DNA from: Amaranthus tricolor
Taxonomy: Eukaryota > Streptophyta > Magnoliopsida > Caryophyllales > Amaranthaceae
Length of the DNA stretch: 64,000 bases
Assembly: GCF_026212465.1 (NCBI RefSeq)
Contig: NC_080049.1
Span: forward strand, 2,301,460-2,365,459
Direction: 5' to 3'
Part shown: positions 50,295 to 63,725 of the stretch, in pieces
How the letters are laid out: the number at the start of each line of letters is the position of its first letter
How positions within the stretch are numbered: the first letter of the stretch is position 1
Made by a program: the position numbers and the translations under genes
Notes under the pieces: model-generated
Databases searched by the model: none
What the model was told of the DNA's origin: nothing
The model's input: the letters and a program-made list of their open reading frames with translations, nothing else

Positions 50295-50352
50295 CAAAAT
50301 AGTTGGAGATTAGTCGGTATAGCTCTATACCGACTAATCTCTAACTGTTTTG
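50295..50352. repeat. Long hairpin (28-bp arms)
   Basis: Arms 50295-50322 and 50325-50352 pair around a 2-base loop with few mismatches; the inner 21 bp (GTTGGAGATTAGTCGGTATAG) have one mismatch. Bases just before it (ACTAATACCGACTA) repeat the arm motif. It may be a MITE remnant or the stem of a small-RNA precursor. Confidence 0.7.
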
Positions 50353-50791
50353 AACAGTCTGCACAAAATGGTAGATAAATTATTCTAAACGTATGTATTA
50401 TCGATTGAATCTATCAAAACGCTTATTATCTATCATTCTCATCCCTAAATTAAATGTCTAATATAATCGTGCGTGGTTGTAGTGTTTTTTTTTTTTTTAA
50501 AGTCTGGTGCATTTATCAAATATTAGTCTTACTGTTACATACCCAATTCAAGATAAAACAAATGAAATATGAAGATAAAAATAATATATTACAAAATGGA
50601 TAAAAACACGATTATATAAAATAGTATCTATTTATATATAATGGTTTACCTCATAGATAAGGCAAACATATACAAGATACAATCACTCAAGTTTAAGATT
50701 ACAATAAATCACACTTGAGAGGCCATACGGCTTATTTAAAACATGCTAACATATGTATATTAAGCTCTCCACGCGAGTCTTTAGCTTATAA
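50353..50791. other. 3' flank of the lectin gene
   Basis: AT-rich, presumably including the 3' UTR of the minus-strand gene; nothing else seen. Confidence 0.4.
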
Positions 50792-51859
50792 TTAGTTTGG
50801 GAATTCCTGCAAATTAAATCCGTGTCAATTTTATAAACTTAGAAATTTCCATTTTATTTTATTGACTAGACTTTATTTATATAACCTTTTTAAATGAATT
50901 TCTATATTATTATTTTTTGCAAAAAAAAAAACAAAAATAAATATTTAATTAAATGTCTAATTTCTTCGTACATTTTATTTCATACTCCGTACCTCATAGC
51001 TTTTACACAAATATCTGTTCAATGGTTATAATGTTATTTTTAACAACAGATTCTATTTAGGACATACCTTCCTGATGAGAACTCCAAGGGACTCGAGATA
51101 GTTGTTGTGCCTTCCAAAGACACCAACCATGGGTCCATCAATGAGCATTGGAGAATTGAACTTCTGAACATTGGTAACATCTTTTCCTTGTCCATATGGC
51201 CCGTAACCATTCGGGTTTAAGTTGGTGTGTATCTTAAGTGTAGCAATCAAGCATTGGTCTTTCTGGTCTTGGTAGTTACCATATGTTCCACTCACACCAA
51301 TTAAGTACTCACCATCAACGAAATCAATCTGTTTAAAAATTTAAATTATATAAATGATAATTTAGCATTCAGAAACATGAAGATAGACCAATCATAAATA
51401 ATAATTAAATTATCAATATATCGTACATACCTTGGATTCTTGTCCGCCATTGCCACCAAAGCTGACACTGTAGGTGCTCCCATCTGGCTTAGCAACTTTG
51501 AATCCGATCGCGTCAACAATGTATCCATGCCTTACTGTAACTTGACAGAATTTTTCACCCTCAGCAAGCTGGAAGCGGTAGTTTTCTGGCAGTTGAGACC
51601 CATAAGGCCCGTATTGCTCGATCACTTGTTTCTGTGCAAACAAATCTCAGTTAATATGCAATTTCTCAAATGATATGAATTGACCCATGTGCGTTAAAGT
51701 AATTATTTATCGATAAAAATAATAAGCTAATTACACAATACCCCTCATAAATATATTGGAGTAATTACGTAAAATAAATATATAAAACAGAAGTAATAAA
51801 GTGCGTCAATTATTTAACGTTATATTTGATGAGAGTACCTTGACAACTGCTTGAGCCAT
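50792..51859 (-). CDS. Jacalin-related lectin, single domain (165 aa, four exons)
   Basis: Exons on the minus strand: 51839-51859 (M-A-Q-A-V-V-K), 51431-51631, 51068-51328 and 50792-50806 (E-F-P-N, stop). All introns are GT-AG and every join is in phase 0. The product is one jacalin-like beta-prism domain: the first strand motif Y-G-P-Y-G-S near residue 14, I-V-D-A-I-G-F-K-V near 45, F-G-G-N-G-G-Q near 66, and V-F-G-R-H-N-N-Y-L-E-S-L-G-V near 148. No signal peptide, so it should be cytosolic/nuclear, like mannose-type jacalin-related lectins that bind sugars in stress and defence. The usual sugar-site G-x-x-x-D is N-N-Y-L-E here, so binding may be altered. Without splicing of the last intron the frame would end V-C-P-K; the spliced end is my preference because GTATGT is a strong donor. 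A TATA box lies 72 bp upstream. Confidence 0.85.
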
Positions 51860-51930
51860 TTCTTTCGCGCTGTCAAAATATGTTTAGATTTGTTGTCTTG
51901 TGGTGATATGTTGTGGTTGAGAGGAGGTTT

Positions 51931-51940
51931 CTATTTATAG
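51931..51940 (-). promoter_or_regulatory. TATA box of the lectin gene
   Basis: Reads CTATAAATAG on the minus strand, about 72 bp before the ATG, which suits a short 5' UTR. Confidence 0.7.
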
Positions 51941-52218
51941 GCAATTGAAGTAAGCAGATTACAATAAGTCCAAGAACATATTCTGCTGGTCCATTAACTT
52001 TTCCACTAAATTTTTTTTATTCGATTAACTTACTAATAACACAATCAATTTAAGCATTTATGCTTTTTATATTAAATATATTTGCGCCATATGTATCTCG
52101 GTGTATCTCTCTTATATAAAAAAAATTAATGAAGAAAAAATACAGATAATAAACATTAAAAATGTATTAAATAATAAAGTTAGTGGGAAACTAATGGGGA
52201 CTAGAAACATTAAAAGTG
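51941..52218. other. Lectin gene upstream region
   Basis: AT-rich sequence between the promoter and the inverted duplication. It contains the GCATTTATGC...TTTGCGCCATATGTATC motif shared with 47960, 54580 and 59330. Confidence 0.5.
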
Positions 52219-52221
52219 TTA

Positions 52222-52493
52222 CTCAAATCCTATTCACCTTTGGAGTCCCATTTGACTTTTCACGGATTTTAAGGAGAGTCAAAAGTGAAACTCTAAGGGT
52301 AAGAAAGAGAGTGGTATTATAGGTTTTTAATGTAAGGGAGGAAAATTAGTATGGGTAGTGAAGGGTATAATTGAAAATAGGATAAAGCTATTAAGAGTAT
52401 AAAAGTCAAAAACCCATACCAAAAATAGAAATGGGACAATTAAAATGACTTGACCGTAAAAAGAAATGGGACACAGAGCTGAATAGGAGGGAG
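52222..52493. mobile_element. Stowaway-type MITE (272 bp), left arm copy
   Basis: Flanked by TA. On the minus strand it starts CTCCCTCCTATTCAGC; the other end reads CTCAAATCCTATTCACC, an imperfect terminal inverted repeat of about 30 bp that includes GTCCCATTT. Confidence 0.75.
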
Positions 52494-52769
52494 TAATATA
52501 TATTTAGTGGGAAACATGTGAGAACAACATATAGAGATTATAAAAATGTTAAAATAAATTTAGTTGCTAAAAGATAAATAAGGACCATAAGCAAAACAAA
52601 AGATTAAAATTAGGGTAATAATCAAAATTAATTATTTACAAAAATATAACATAGTTTTTTCAAAAGCATTAATAAATAAGACTGTCTAAAAAAAATGAGA
52701 ATGTCAAATAACTACGAAATCGATATCACACAGGTAAACACCTATTGTCTCATTAACATGTCAAATACT

Positions 52770-53860
52770 AATAATACTAATAATAAAAGAAATTATGCAT
52801 TATAGTTTGTACTAGTTCCAAATACAGTAAATAGTACTAGTTAGTACTTGTGCGTCCGATTTTTTTTTTTTTTTTGATGTTATATTTTTATAAGGTAAAA
52901 AAATTATTAAGTAAACAAATTATGCATTATAGTTATTATACTCCATTTCACTCTAGATAGTTCAATGCATTGTGTTATATTTTTTATTTATCAGTTAATT
53001 GTCAAAATTTAGTTTATGTCGAGCATTTCTCACCAAATCGGTAAACTATGCTTTGTTTATATATATGAAATAAGATATTTTTTATTTTTAATAACTAGAA
53101 AATGACTAATACCTATACAATACACAATTATGGGTATTTTTAATAAGAAATGACTTACTAATTTTTGCTAACAAAAAAAAATATTATGGTGTCTTATATG
53201 AAATATTTCAACTATTAATAACATACTAAAAAAAAATAAAATGTAATAATAGCTAAAAAATATTATATTATATTTTTATATCAAATGTGAGAAATTTATC
53301 ATGAAATTATATTTAGCGCAACATATATAATATTTTTCAAAACTTTGTCAAATGATGTTTTTAAAGTGAAGTTAATACATATAATTATAATTATACACTC
53401 TCCGTTCTCTAATGTTCTGCCCTTTTGAAATATTTCACCTTAAGGAGAGAAAATTTTGATTAATGTTTTTGACACATAATAAAAAGACCGTAAAAATCCA
53501 CATGGCTTTCTCATAATGATTTGCCATAAGAAATAATTTTTACCAAAGTTAACATCAACTTATTCCTTTAATAAATCAGTAGTATATTACAATTAGATAT
53601 ATTCTGTTAAATTTTCAAGAAATATTATATTTTTGAATTTAAAAGCTACATGAAATTTCCATTTAAAGTTTCTTAGAATATATATGCCTTTTTATGCTGA
53701 AGTATTTGTTAATTAATAAATTTTTTATATTAAATTTTTTATTTCTAAAATATTTCATCAAGAAACAAAAGATACAGGATAATCAAAATTTATTTTGAGA
53801 ATGACAGAGAATCATTATGATAACTTTGTTGGAAATTATCTAGATTTGCCTTAAAAAGTA
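52770..53860. repeat. Direct repeat unit, also at 58020-59340
   Basis: Shares long stretches in the same orientation with 58020-59340 (for example GGTAAACTATGCTTTG, CTTATATGAAATATTT, and the block from AAAGACCGTAAAAATCCAC on). The spacer copy has about 215 bp extra (58736-58948), which are the missing part of a MITE that is only a stub here (53398-53480). Confidence 0.85.
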
Positions 53861-53924
53861 TGACAGCTTTAATTAATACTTATATTAACTACCAAATTTT
53901 ATTTCACAAAAAGCACCATATTAT

Positions 53925-54085
53925 TATCGTCATCATACCCAGTGTACTCCGCTCATAGGGACCATGAGTAGGATCTGGGAAGGAAAGAAGACGGCAACTC
54001 ATACCCATAAAGGAGGATGCGGTAAAAGAGTCTCCCGACTCAAAATTGATCCTTCCAAGAAGACGGCAACCCATGCCATAAGTTT
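53925..54085 (+). repeat. Short interspersed repeat, SINE/LINE-3'-end-like
   Basis: Contains ATACCCAGTGTACTCCGCTCATAGG, GATCTGGGAAGG and CTCATACCCATAAAGGAGG, close to a motif set common in plant short interspersed repeats and RTE-type LINE tails. It also contains an AAGAAGACGGCAAC motif twice. Another copy is at 57805 and a mirror copy at 62134. The open frame over it is not a gene. Confidence 0.5.
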
Positions 54086-54691
54086 GACCAATAATAATTA
54101 TTAACACATAAATATACATAAAAAAAACTAAGCATATATATTCTCAAAATTCTTTATCATTTTTATAAGACTTATTATAATTTTATACTGATAATATGCG
54201 ATTGCATCTCTATTTAAAATCTATATTTTATATATATTTTCGTACTAACAACTTTATGTATTGTACGCATTTCTATACTAGTCATGACATAATTACTTGT
54301 GTTGTAAATTGAGCAGTTGATATATGAGATTTTCATGAGTGGTTGACTCATAGTTAGTTTTTAGTGCCAAATTGCTATCGTATTTTGTTTTAGTTATATT
54401 TTATTATAGGAGATGTATAGATTTCTGCCTTTTGAATTTATATTCAACAAAAATTTTGGTTAATTTCAAATAAAATCTGTTTTAGTATTAGGTGCAACAT
54501 CTTATGTGTTACATATTCTGCTGGTCCACAATTGTAAGCATTTTCTTTTTTTAATATTCGATTGAGTAACTATTACACCGATCAATTCAAGCATTTATGC
54601 CATTTAAATATATTTTTAGCAATTGTAACTTAATCCATTCTAGCGGTTGTCAAATCTTATTAACCTTTTAGTTATATCCATGATCTTAATA

Positions 54692-54955
54692 CTCTCTCTA
54701 TTTCTTTTTGTTTTTCTTATTTATTTTTTGCACAATTTTGAAAATAGATTTTAAACCTTAATATCTCTAATTATGTATGATAAAATATTATAATAAAATA
54801 CATATAAAAAGTATACATTAAGACGAATCTAACGAAATCTCACATTGATATATATTTTATCGTCTAAATATGTGTCAAAAACATTAATTAAATTTCTCTC
54901 TCCTTAAGTTGAAATATTCTAAATGGGAAAAATATCAGAAAACGGAGGAGGAGAG
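54692..54955. mobile_element. Stowaway-type MITE (264 bp), left arm
   Basis: Flanked by TA; ends CTCTCTCTATTTC and, on the other strand, CTCTCCTCCTCCGTTTTC. The core has AAGACGAATCTAACGAAATC. Its mirror copy is at 61264-61527. Confidence 0.75.
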
Positions 54956-57804
54956 TAATTAATTTAAGGTTGTCGAATCCATCCTTCATTGGCAATTTTA
55001 ATTAGTAAAATTCTATTTAAGCATTTAGGAGCGGTAATATTCTTTTAGTGCTGGAACAAGATTTTAACTTTATAAAAGCCGTAACAAATTCCATTTAAAG
55101 TGCGATATTCTGTTAATTTTGGGTTCTGTTAATATTTTTTATTTTATTTTGTTTTAGTAATACCTGGTTCATTAATAAAGAATCATACGATATTTACATT
55201 AGAGATAAAAATTAGCAAATACATAACAACATTAACCAAAATTAATTCAAAATTGACAAAACTACGATCATTGTGTATGAGATCTAACAATTCTGAACAT
55301 CTTCTTCCACATTGCTGTTTGATACAGCCTTTTTTGAGGGGTCTTTCGATCTATTGTAGTCTTGAGATAGAATTGAATTTCATGTAGTTGATGGTAATTG
55401 CAATTTTGTGTTTGCTGCATTATCACATTAATCTCTACCAACAAATCAACTAGAGACCAAAATTCATAACCTTAAACTCTCACGAGGAGAGAGATTAAAA
55501 CCTATATATGGGTAAAGTCAACCCAATGAATGGCTAGAACAACTCTTTTGTAGGGAGAGGATAAAAATTTATTCTAATCATATTGAAAAAGCTTAAAATA
55601 GAGAAATTAAAGACTTACCATCAATCAAAAGGTTGATGATAGCTCCTAACCAACCATAAAGATTAGAATTTTCTAAAGAGAGATGAGAGACAAAAAAAGA
55701 AGGCATCTAGGATATAAATTTTTCTCTTCCTGATATTTTTTAGTTTTGTGATTAAAAGAAGAAAAGGTAATGGAGATTTTCCCTTTATTGTTAGTTTTAT
55801 AGCTTTGGAAAAATAAAAAATGTCCCAACCCTCCCCTTAAACAATATTTTAGTAATTAATTTTACATGGATGCAAGACTTATTTTCCGTTTAATTCATCA
55901 TTTTGACGTTTCTACAATTTTACCCTTATAAGTGTTGGTTGTTGTTTTTATAATTTGCTCTAAACCATTTTTATGCTCTCAAATGTTTAATTCACCATTT
56001 TAACATTTAATTCACCGTTTAATTTATCAACGCTCTCAAATCTTATTAAGGATATAAATATCAACATAGTGAATTAAACGAAATTAACAAGAATTTAACA
56101 GAATATAATACGATAGTTAAATAAGACATAAACTAGATGCCACCATGTGAAAAAATCTTACAAAAATGCTACCACTAATATTTTATAAAAGTTTAATACT
56201 ACCACGTAAAAAAAATTCCTAAAAAATGTTTGCGTGTTTAGATAATGATCGACGACATGTGGATTTAGTACTCCCCATTTGTTACTTTTGTCTTCTCTAT
56301 ACAGAATTTGGCATGTTAATGAGACAATAAGTGTTTACCTGCGTGATATCGATTTGGTACTTATTTGATATTCTCAGTCTTATTTATTAATGTTTTTTAA
56401 AAATTTATATTATATTTTGTAAATAATAAATTTTAAATACTACCTTAATTTTAATATTTTATTGTGCTTGTGGTTCTTATTTATCTTTCAACAACTAAAT
56501 TTATTTTAACATTTTTATCATCTCTATCTGTGATTTTCACATGTTTCCCACTAAATATATATTAACATCTTTAATGTTTCTAGTCCCTATAAGTTTTCCA
56601 CTAACTTTATTATTTTATACATTTTTATATCTTATAATCTGCATTTTTTTACTTCATTAACTTATTATTCAGTAAGATAATATAAATACAAAGTATAACA
56701 AATTGAACTTTTTAAATTTTTGAGTGATATTCCACTATTTTCTCTCGCCAAAGGTTTCAACTGATCCCAATAATTTCAAGAAATCCTAATAGCTTATAAA
56801 AATATTAGTACTAGACTTTCATGAAAATTCGATGCTAATCATGTCGAATTTTTTTTTTTGTTTAAAAAAAATCATAACCATCAAAGGATAATATCCATAC
56901 ATAATAACAACAAAAATTTCATCATAGAATGTGATTCGTTTCTTTCTTATCTCAAGGAAAGATGAGAAAAAAGTTGTTATATACCATCGGGAATTCGGGA
57001 TCATTTGACCAATTGGAGAAATCCACTTAAACAATTTTTTCGATGTATGAAAAAAAATACTTCTAATTTGAGTACATATTTTATTTAAAAATAACATATA
57101 AAAACAGAGAGAATACATATTTTTTTTCTACAAATTCTCAAATTTCAAATTCTACGTTTTCATCCCACTCAAGGGAGCTTACCATTGATGTTTGAAAAAT
57201 TGATTAAACATACTTAGAATCCTCATTCACAACAATATGTTATGATCTAAATAGGTAGTTTGGTTTATTATTAAGCATCAAAGCAAAAAATAAAAAGAAA
57301 TCCTAAAAGTTTAAGGTGTAATGTATAGAATTAATAATACATATTTTTCTCTTTATTATTGATATTTAAACTACTTTATATAAAGATCGCATATCATTTA
57401 TATTACTTAGTAAAAAATATAAATTTTATATAAATTTAAGTAAGGTTAATATCAATTTTATACCTGAAACTAATTTTTTTTAGACTCTAAGAAGTTTAAG
57501 ATTTTAAAGGGTAGTCCACTTTGCATGATCTAAATTTTTATATTCTTGTATATAAAACAAATAGAAAATTACCTACTTTCAAAGAGTGAAGATGACTAAT
57601 TAAAATAGAGGTATATATCTCGCATCTAAACCAGATAAGAAGGCTATTAAAATAGCAATTAATTGTAACGTGAATTATTTCATATTTCCTACCATTCCAA
57701 GTTAAATTATAAAATCAATAAATGTTTACCCAATTATATATTACGGACTATTATTTATACTCATATCTATCACTACTTTGCTCCATATGTATCTTGGTCC
57801 ATAG

Positions 57805-57925
57805 TTCATCATCATCCTACTCAGTGTATCCCACTCATAGAAAAACTATGGACAGGGTCTGAGGAAGGAAAGACGGCAGCAACTTATACCCATAAAGAAT
57901 AGCGCGGCCAAAAGAGTACCCGGTT
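57805..57925 (+). repeat. Second copy of the SINE/LINE-like repeat
   Basis: TCCTACTCAGTGTATCCCACTCATAG, then GGGTCTGAGGAAGG and ACTTATACCCATAAAGAAT; diverged from 53925. Confidence 0.5.
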
Positions 57926-58657
57926 CAAGAAAGATAAAAAGACGTATCTACACGTGAAAGATAAATTAAATGCCTATAAATAAGATAAATAAATAGAACC
58001 AACTACAAAATAAAAAGAAAACAATAATACTAATAATAATACTGATAATAAAAAGAAATTATGCATTATAGTTAGTACTAGTGCCAAATACAGTAAACGG
58101 TACTAGTTAGTACTTGTGCGTCCGATTTTTTTTAATGTTATACTTGTATAAGGTAAAAAAAATAATAAGTAAACAAATTATGCATTATAGTTATTATACT
58201 CACTTTCACTCTAGAAAGTTCAATGCATTGTGTTATATTTTTTATTTATCAGTTAATTGTCAAAATTTAGTTTATGTCGAGCATTTCTCACCAAATCGGT
58301 AAACTATGCTTTGGTTATATATATGAAATAAGATATTTTTTATATTTAATAACGAGAAAATGACTAATACCTATACAATACACAATTATGGGTATTTTTA
58401 ATAAGAAATGACTTACTAATTTTTGCTAACAAAAAATATTATTATGGTGTCTTATATGAAATATTTAAACTATTAATAACATACTAAAAAAAATATAAAA
58501 TGCAATAATATGATAAAAATATTATATTATATTTTTATATCAAATGTGAGAAATTTATCATGAAATTATATTTAGCGCAACATATATAATATTTTTTCAA
58601 AACTTTGTGAAATGATGTTTTTAAAGTGAAGTTAATACGTATAATTATAATTATACA

Positions 58658-58912
58658 CTCTCCGTTCTCTAATTGCTCATTTAAAATATTTCACTTTAAG
58701 GAGAGAAAATTTTGATTAATGTTTTTGACACATAATTAGAAAATAAACTATATCCATGTGAGATCTTGTTAGATTCGTCTTAATGTATACTTTTTAGTAT
58801 GTATTTTTTATAGTTTTTTATTATGTGTATTTAAATATATTATGGTTTAAAATTTTATATATTAAAAATCGTGCAAAAAGTAAACAAGAAAAGCAAAAAG
58901 TACGGAACGAGC
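58658..58912. mobile_element. Stowaway-type MITE in the spacer
   Basis: Starts CTCTCCGTTCTC and ends near ACGGAACGAGC. The core GTTAGATTCGTCTTAATGTATAC is the reverse of that in 54692. It is complete here but a stub at 53398-53480. Confidence 0.65.
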
Positions 58913-61263
58913 AATACTATAATAGTGGATAACATCGTGCAATCTAATAAAAAGACCGTAAAAATCCACATGGCTTTCTCATAATGATTTGCCATAAGAA
59001 ATAATTTTTAGCAAAGTTAACATCAACTTATTCCTTTAGTAAATCACTACTATATTACAATTAGATATATTCTGTTAAATTTTCAAGAAATATTGTATTT
59101 TTGAATTTCAAAGCTACATGAAATTTCCATTTAAAGTTTCTTAGAATATATATGCCTTTTTATGCTGAAGTATTTGTTAATTATTAAATTTTTTATATCA
59201 AATTTTTAATTTCTAAAATATTTCATCAAGAAAATAAAGGTACATGATAATCAAAATTTATTTTGAGAATGATAAAAAATCATTATGATAACTTTATTGG
59301 TACAAACAATCAATTTAAGAATTTATGCTATTTATATTAAATATATTTGCGCCATTAAGTGAGCAAAAGCTTGAAGTCTAGTTGAGGAAAGATGGTAGTG
59401 AATATGTGTTAGAATACTTCTTGAAGCTATTAGGATTTCTTGAAATTATTGGGATCAGTTGAAACCTTTGGCGAGAGAAAATAGTGGAATATCACTCAAA
59501 AATTTAAAAAGTTCAATTTGTTATACTTTGTATTTATATTATCTTACTGAATAATAAGTTAATGAAGTAAAAAAATGCAGATTATAAGATATAAAAATGT
59601 ATAAAATAATAAAGTTAGTGGAAAACTTATAGGGACTAGAAACATTAAAGATGTTAATATATATTTAGTGGGAAACATGTGAAAATCACAGATAGAGATG
59701 ATAAAAATGTTAAAATAAATTTAGTTGTTGAAAGATAAATAAGAACCACAAGCACAATAAAATATTAAAATTAAGGTAGTATTTAAAATTTATTATTTAC
59801 AAAATATAATATAAATTTTTAAAAAACATTAATAAATAAGACTGAGAATATCAAATAAGTACCAAATCGATATCACGCAGGTAAACACTTATTGTCTCAT
59901 TAACATGCCAAATTCTGTATAGAGAAGACAAAAGTAACAAATGGGGAGTACTAAATCCACATGTCGTCGATCATTATCTAAACACGCAAACATTTTTTAG
60001 GAATTTTTTTTACGTGGTAGTATTAAACTTTTATAAAATATTAGTGGTAGCATTTTTGTAAGATTTTTTCACATGGTGGCATCTAGTTTATGTCTTATTT
60101 AACTATCGTATTATATTCTGTTAAATTCTTGTTAATTTCGTTTAATTCACTATGTTGATATTTATATCCTTAATAAGATTTGAGAGCGTTGATAAATTAA
60201 ACGGTGAATTAAATGTTAAAATGGTGAATTAAACATTTGAGAGCATAAAAATGGTTTAGAGCAAATTATAAAAACAACAACCAACACTTATAAGGGTAAA
60301 ATTGTAGAAACGTCAAAATGATGAATTAAACGGAAAATAAGTCTTGCATCCATGTAAAATTAATTACTAAAATATTGTTTAAGGGGAGGGTTGGGACATT
60401 TTTTATTTTTCCAAAGCTATAAAACTAACAATAAAGGGAAAATCTCCATTACCTTTTCTTCTTTTAATCACAAAACTAAAAAATATCAGGAAGAGAAAAA
60501 TTTATATCCTAGATGCCTTCTTTTTTTGTCTCTCATCTCTCTTTAGAAAATTCTAATCTTTATGGTTGGTTAGGAGCTATCATCAACCTTTTGATTGATG
60601 GTAAGTCTTTAATTTCTCTATTTTAAGCTTTTTCAATATGATTAGAATAAATTTTTATCCTCTCCCTACAAAAGAGTTGTTCTAGCCATTCATTGGGTTG
60701 ACTTTACCCATATATAGGTTTTAATCTCTCTCCTCGTGAGAGTTTAAGGTTATGAATTTTGGTCTCTAGTTGATTTGTTGGTAGAGATTAATGTGATAAT
60801 GCAGCAAACACAAAATTGCAATTACCATCAACTACATGAAATTCAATTCTATCTCAAGACTACAATAGATCGAAAGACCCCTCAAAAAAGGCTGTATCAA
60901 ACAGCAATGTGGAAGAAGATGTTCAGAATTGTTAGATCTCATACACAATGATCGTAGTTTTGTCAATTTTGAATTAATTTTGGTTAATGTTGTTATGTAT
61001 TTGCTAATTTTTATCTCTAATGTAAATATCGTATGATTCTTTATTAATGAACCAGGTATTACTAAAACAAAATAAAATAAAAAATATTAACAGAACCCAA
61101 AATTAACAGAATATCGCACTTTAAATGGAATTTGTTACGGCTTTTATAAAGTTAAAATCTTGTTCCAGCACTAAAAGAATATTACCGCTCCTAAATGCTT
61201 AAATAGAATTTTACTAATTAAAATTGCCAATGAAGGATGGATTCGACAACCTTAAATTAATTA

Positions 61264-61527
61264 CTCTCCTCCTCCGTTTTCTGATATTTTTCCCATTTAG
61301 AATATTTCAACTTAAGGAGAGAGAAATTTAATTAATGTTTTTGACACATATTTAGACGATAAAATATATATCAATGTGAGATTTCGTTAGATTCGTCTTA
61401 ATGTATACTTTTTATATGTATTTTATTATAATATTTTATCATACATAATTAGAGATATTAAGGTTTAAAATCTATTTTCAAAATTGTGCAAAAAATAAAT
61501 AAGAAAAACAAAAAGAAATAGAGAGAG
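61264..61527. mobile_element. Stowaway-type MITE, right arm copy
   Basis: Mirror of 54692-54955. Confidence 0.75.
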
Positions 61528-62133
61528 TATTAAGATCATGGATATAACTAAAAGGTTAATAAGATTTGACAACCGCTAGAATGGATTAAGTTACAATTGC
61601 TAAAAATATATTTAAATGGCATAAATGCTTGAATTGATCGGTGTAATAGTTACTCAATCGAATATTAAAAAAAGAAAATGCTTACAATTGTGGACCAGCA
61701 GAATATGTAACACATAAGATGTTGCACCTAATACTAAAACAGATTTTATTTGAAATTAACCAAAATTTTTGTTGAATATAAATTCAAAAGGCAGAAATCT
61801 ATACATCTCCTATAATAAAATATAACTAAAACAAAATACGATAGCAATTTGGCACTAAAAACTAACTATGAGTCAACCACTCATGAAAATCTCATATATC
61901 AACTGCTCAATTTACAACACAAGTAATTATGTCATGACTAGTATAGAAATGCGTACAATACATAAAGTTGTTAGTACGAAAATATATATAAAATATAGAT
62001 TTTAAATAGAGATGCAATCGCATATTATCAGTATAAAATTATAATAAGTCTTATAAAAATGATAAAGAATTTTGAGAATATATATGCTTAGTTTTTTTTA
62101 TGTATATTTATGTGTTAATAATTATTATTGGTC

Positions 62134-62294
62134 AAACTTATGGCATGGGTTGCCGTCTTCTTGGAAGGATCAATTTTGAGTCGGGAGACTCTTTTACCGC
62201 ATCCTCCTTTATGGGTATGAGTTGCCGTCTTCTTTCCTTCCCAGATCCTACTCATGGTCCCTATGAGCGGAGTACACTGGGTATGATGACGATA
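62134..62294 (-). repeat. SINE/LINE-like repeat, right arm copy
   Basis: Mirror of 53925-54085. Confidence 0.5.
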
Positions 62295-63725
62295 ATAATA
62301 TGGTGCTTTTTGTGAAATAAAATTTGGTAGTTAATATAAGTATTAATTAAAGCTGTCATACTTTTTAAGGCAAATCTAGATAATTTCCAACAAAGTTATC
62401 ATAATGATTCTCTGTCATTCTCAAAATAAATTTTGATTATCCTGTATCTTTTGTTTCTTGATGAAATATTTTAGAAATAAAAAATTTAATATAAAAAATT
62501 TATTAATTAACAAATACTTCAGCATAAAAAGGCATATATATTCTAAGAAACTTTAAATGGAAATTTCATGTAGCTTTTAAATTCAAAAATATAATATTTC
62601 TTGAAAATTTAACAGAATATATCTAATTGTAATATACTACTGATTTATTAAAGGAATAAGTTGATGTTAACTTTGGTAAAAATTATTTCTTATGGCAAAT
62701 CATTATGAGAAAGCCATGTGGATTTTTACGGTCTTTTTATTATGTGTCAAAAACATTAATCAAAATTTTCTCTCCTTAAGGTGAAATATTTCAAAAGGGC
62801 AGAACATTAGAGAACGGAGAGTGTATAATTATAATTATATGTATTAACTTCACTTTAAAAACATCATTTGACAAAGTTTTGAAAAATATTATATATGTTG
62901 CGCTAAATATAATTTCATGATAAATTTCTCACATTTGATATAAAAATATAATATAATATTTTTTAGCTATTATTACATTTTATTTTTTTTTAGTATGTTA
63001 TTAATAGTTGAAATATTTCATATAAGACACCATAATATTTTTTTTTGTTAGCAAAAATTAGTAAGTCATTTCTTATTAAAAATACCCATAATTGTGTATT
63101 GTATAGGTATTAGTCATTTTCTAGTTATTAAAAATAAAAAATATCTTATTTCATATATATAAACAAAGCATAGTTTACCGATTTGGTGAGAAATGCTCGA
63201 CATAAACTAAATTTTGACAATTAACTGATAAATAAAAAATATAACACAATGCATTGAACTATCTAGAGTGAAATGGAGTATAATAACTATAATGCATAAT
63301 TTGTTTACTTAATAATTTTTTTACCTTATAAAAATATAACATCAAAAAAAAAAAAAAAATCGGACGCACAAGTACTAACTAGTACTATTTACTGTATTTG
63401 GAACTAGTACAAACTATAATGCATAATTTCTTTTATTATTAGTATTATTAGTATTTGACATGTTAATGAGACAATAGGTGTTTACCTGTGTGATATCGAT
63501 TTCGTAGTTATTTGACATTCTCATTTTTTTTAGACAGTCTTATTTATTAATGCTTTTGAAAAAACTATGTTATATTTTTGTAAATAATTAATTTTGATTA
63601 TTACCCTAATTTTAATCTTTTGTTTTGCTTATGGTCCTTATTTATCTTTTAGCAACTAAATTTATTTTAACATTTTTATAATCTCTATATGTTGTTCTCA
63701 CATGTTTCCCACTAAATATATATTA

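Larger units (their letters stand above)
52219..56795. repeat. Left arm of a large inverted duplication
   Basis: Every stretch I compared is the reverse complement of 59424-64000. Paired positions always sum to 116219 (for example 53904/62315, 54119/62100, 56795/59424), so there is no net insertion or deletion across 4,577 bp. It is AT-rich, non-coding, and holds two MITEs and a short SINE/LINE-like repeat. The left limit is set by the window end, so the arm may be longer. Confidence 0.9.
56796..59423. other. Spacer of the inverted duplication
   Basis: 2,628 bp between the arms. The first part (56796-57800) is AT-rich with no gene. The rest is a diverged direct copy of the left arm segment 52770-53860 plus a MITE and the interspersed repeat at 57805. 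Confidence 0.8.

Noticed and set aside
53904..54119. 71-codon frame repeated identically at 62100-62315
   Set aside because: It covers a SINE/LINE-like repeat; identity comes from the inverted duplication.
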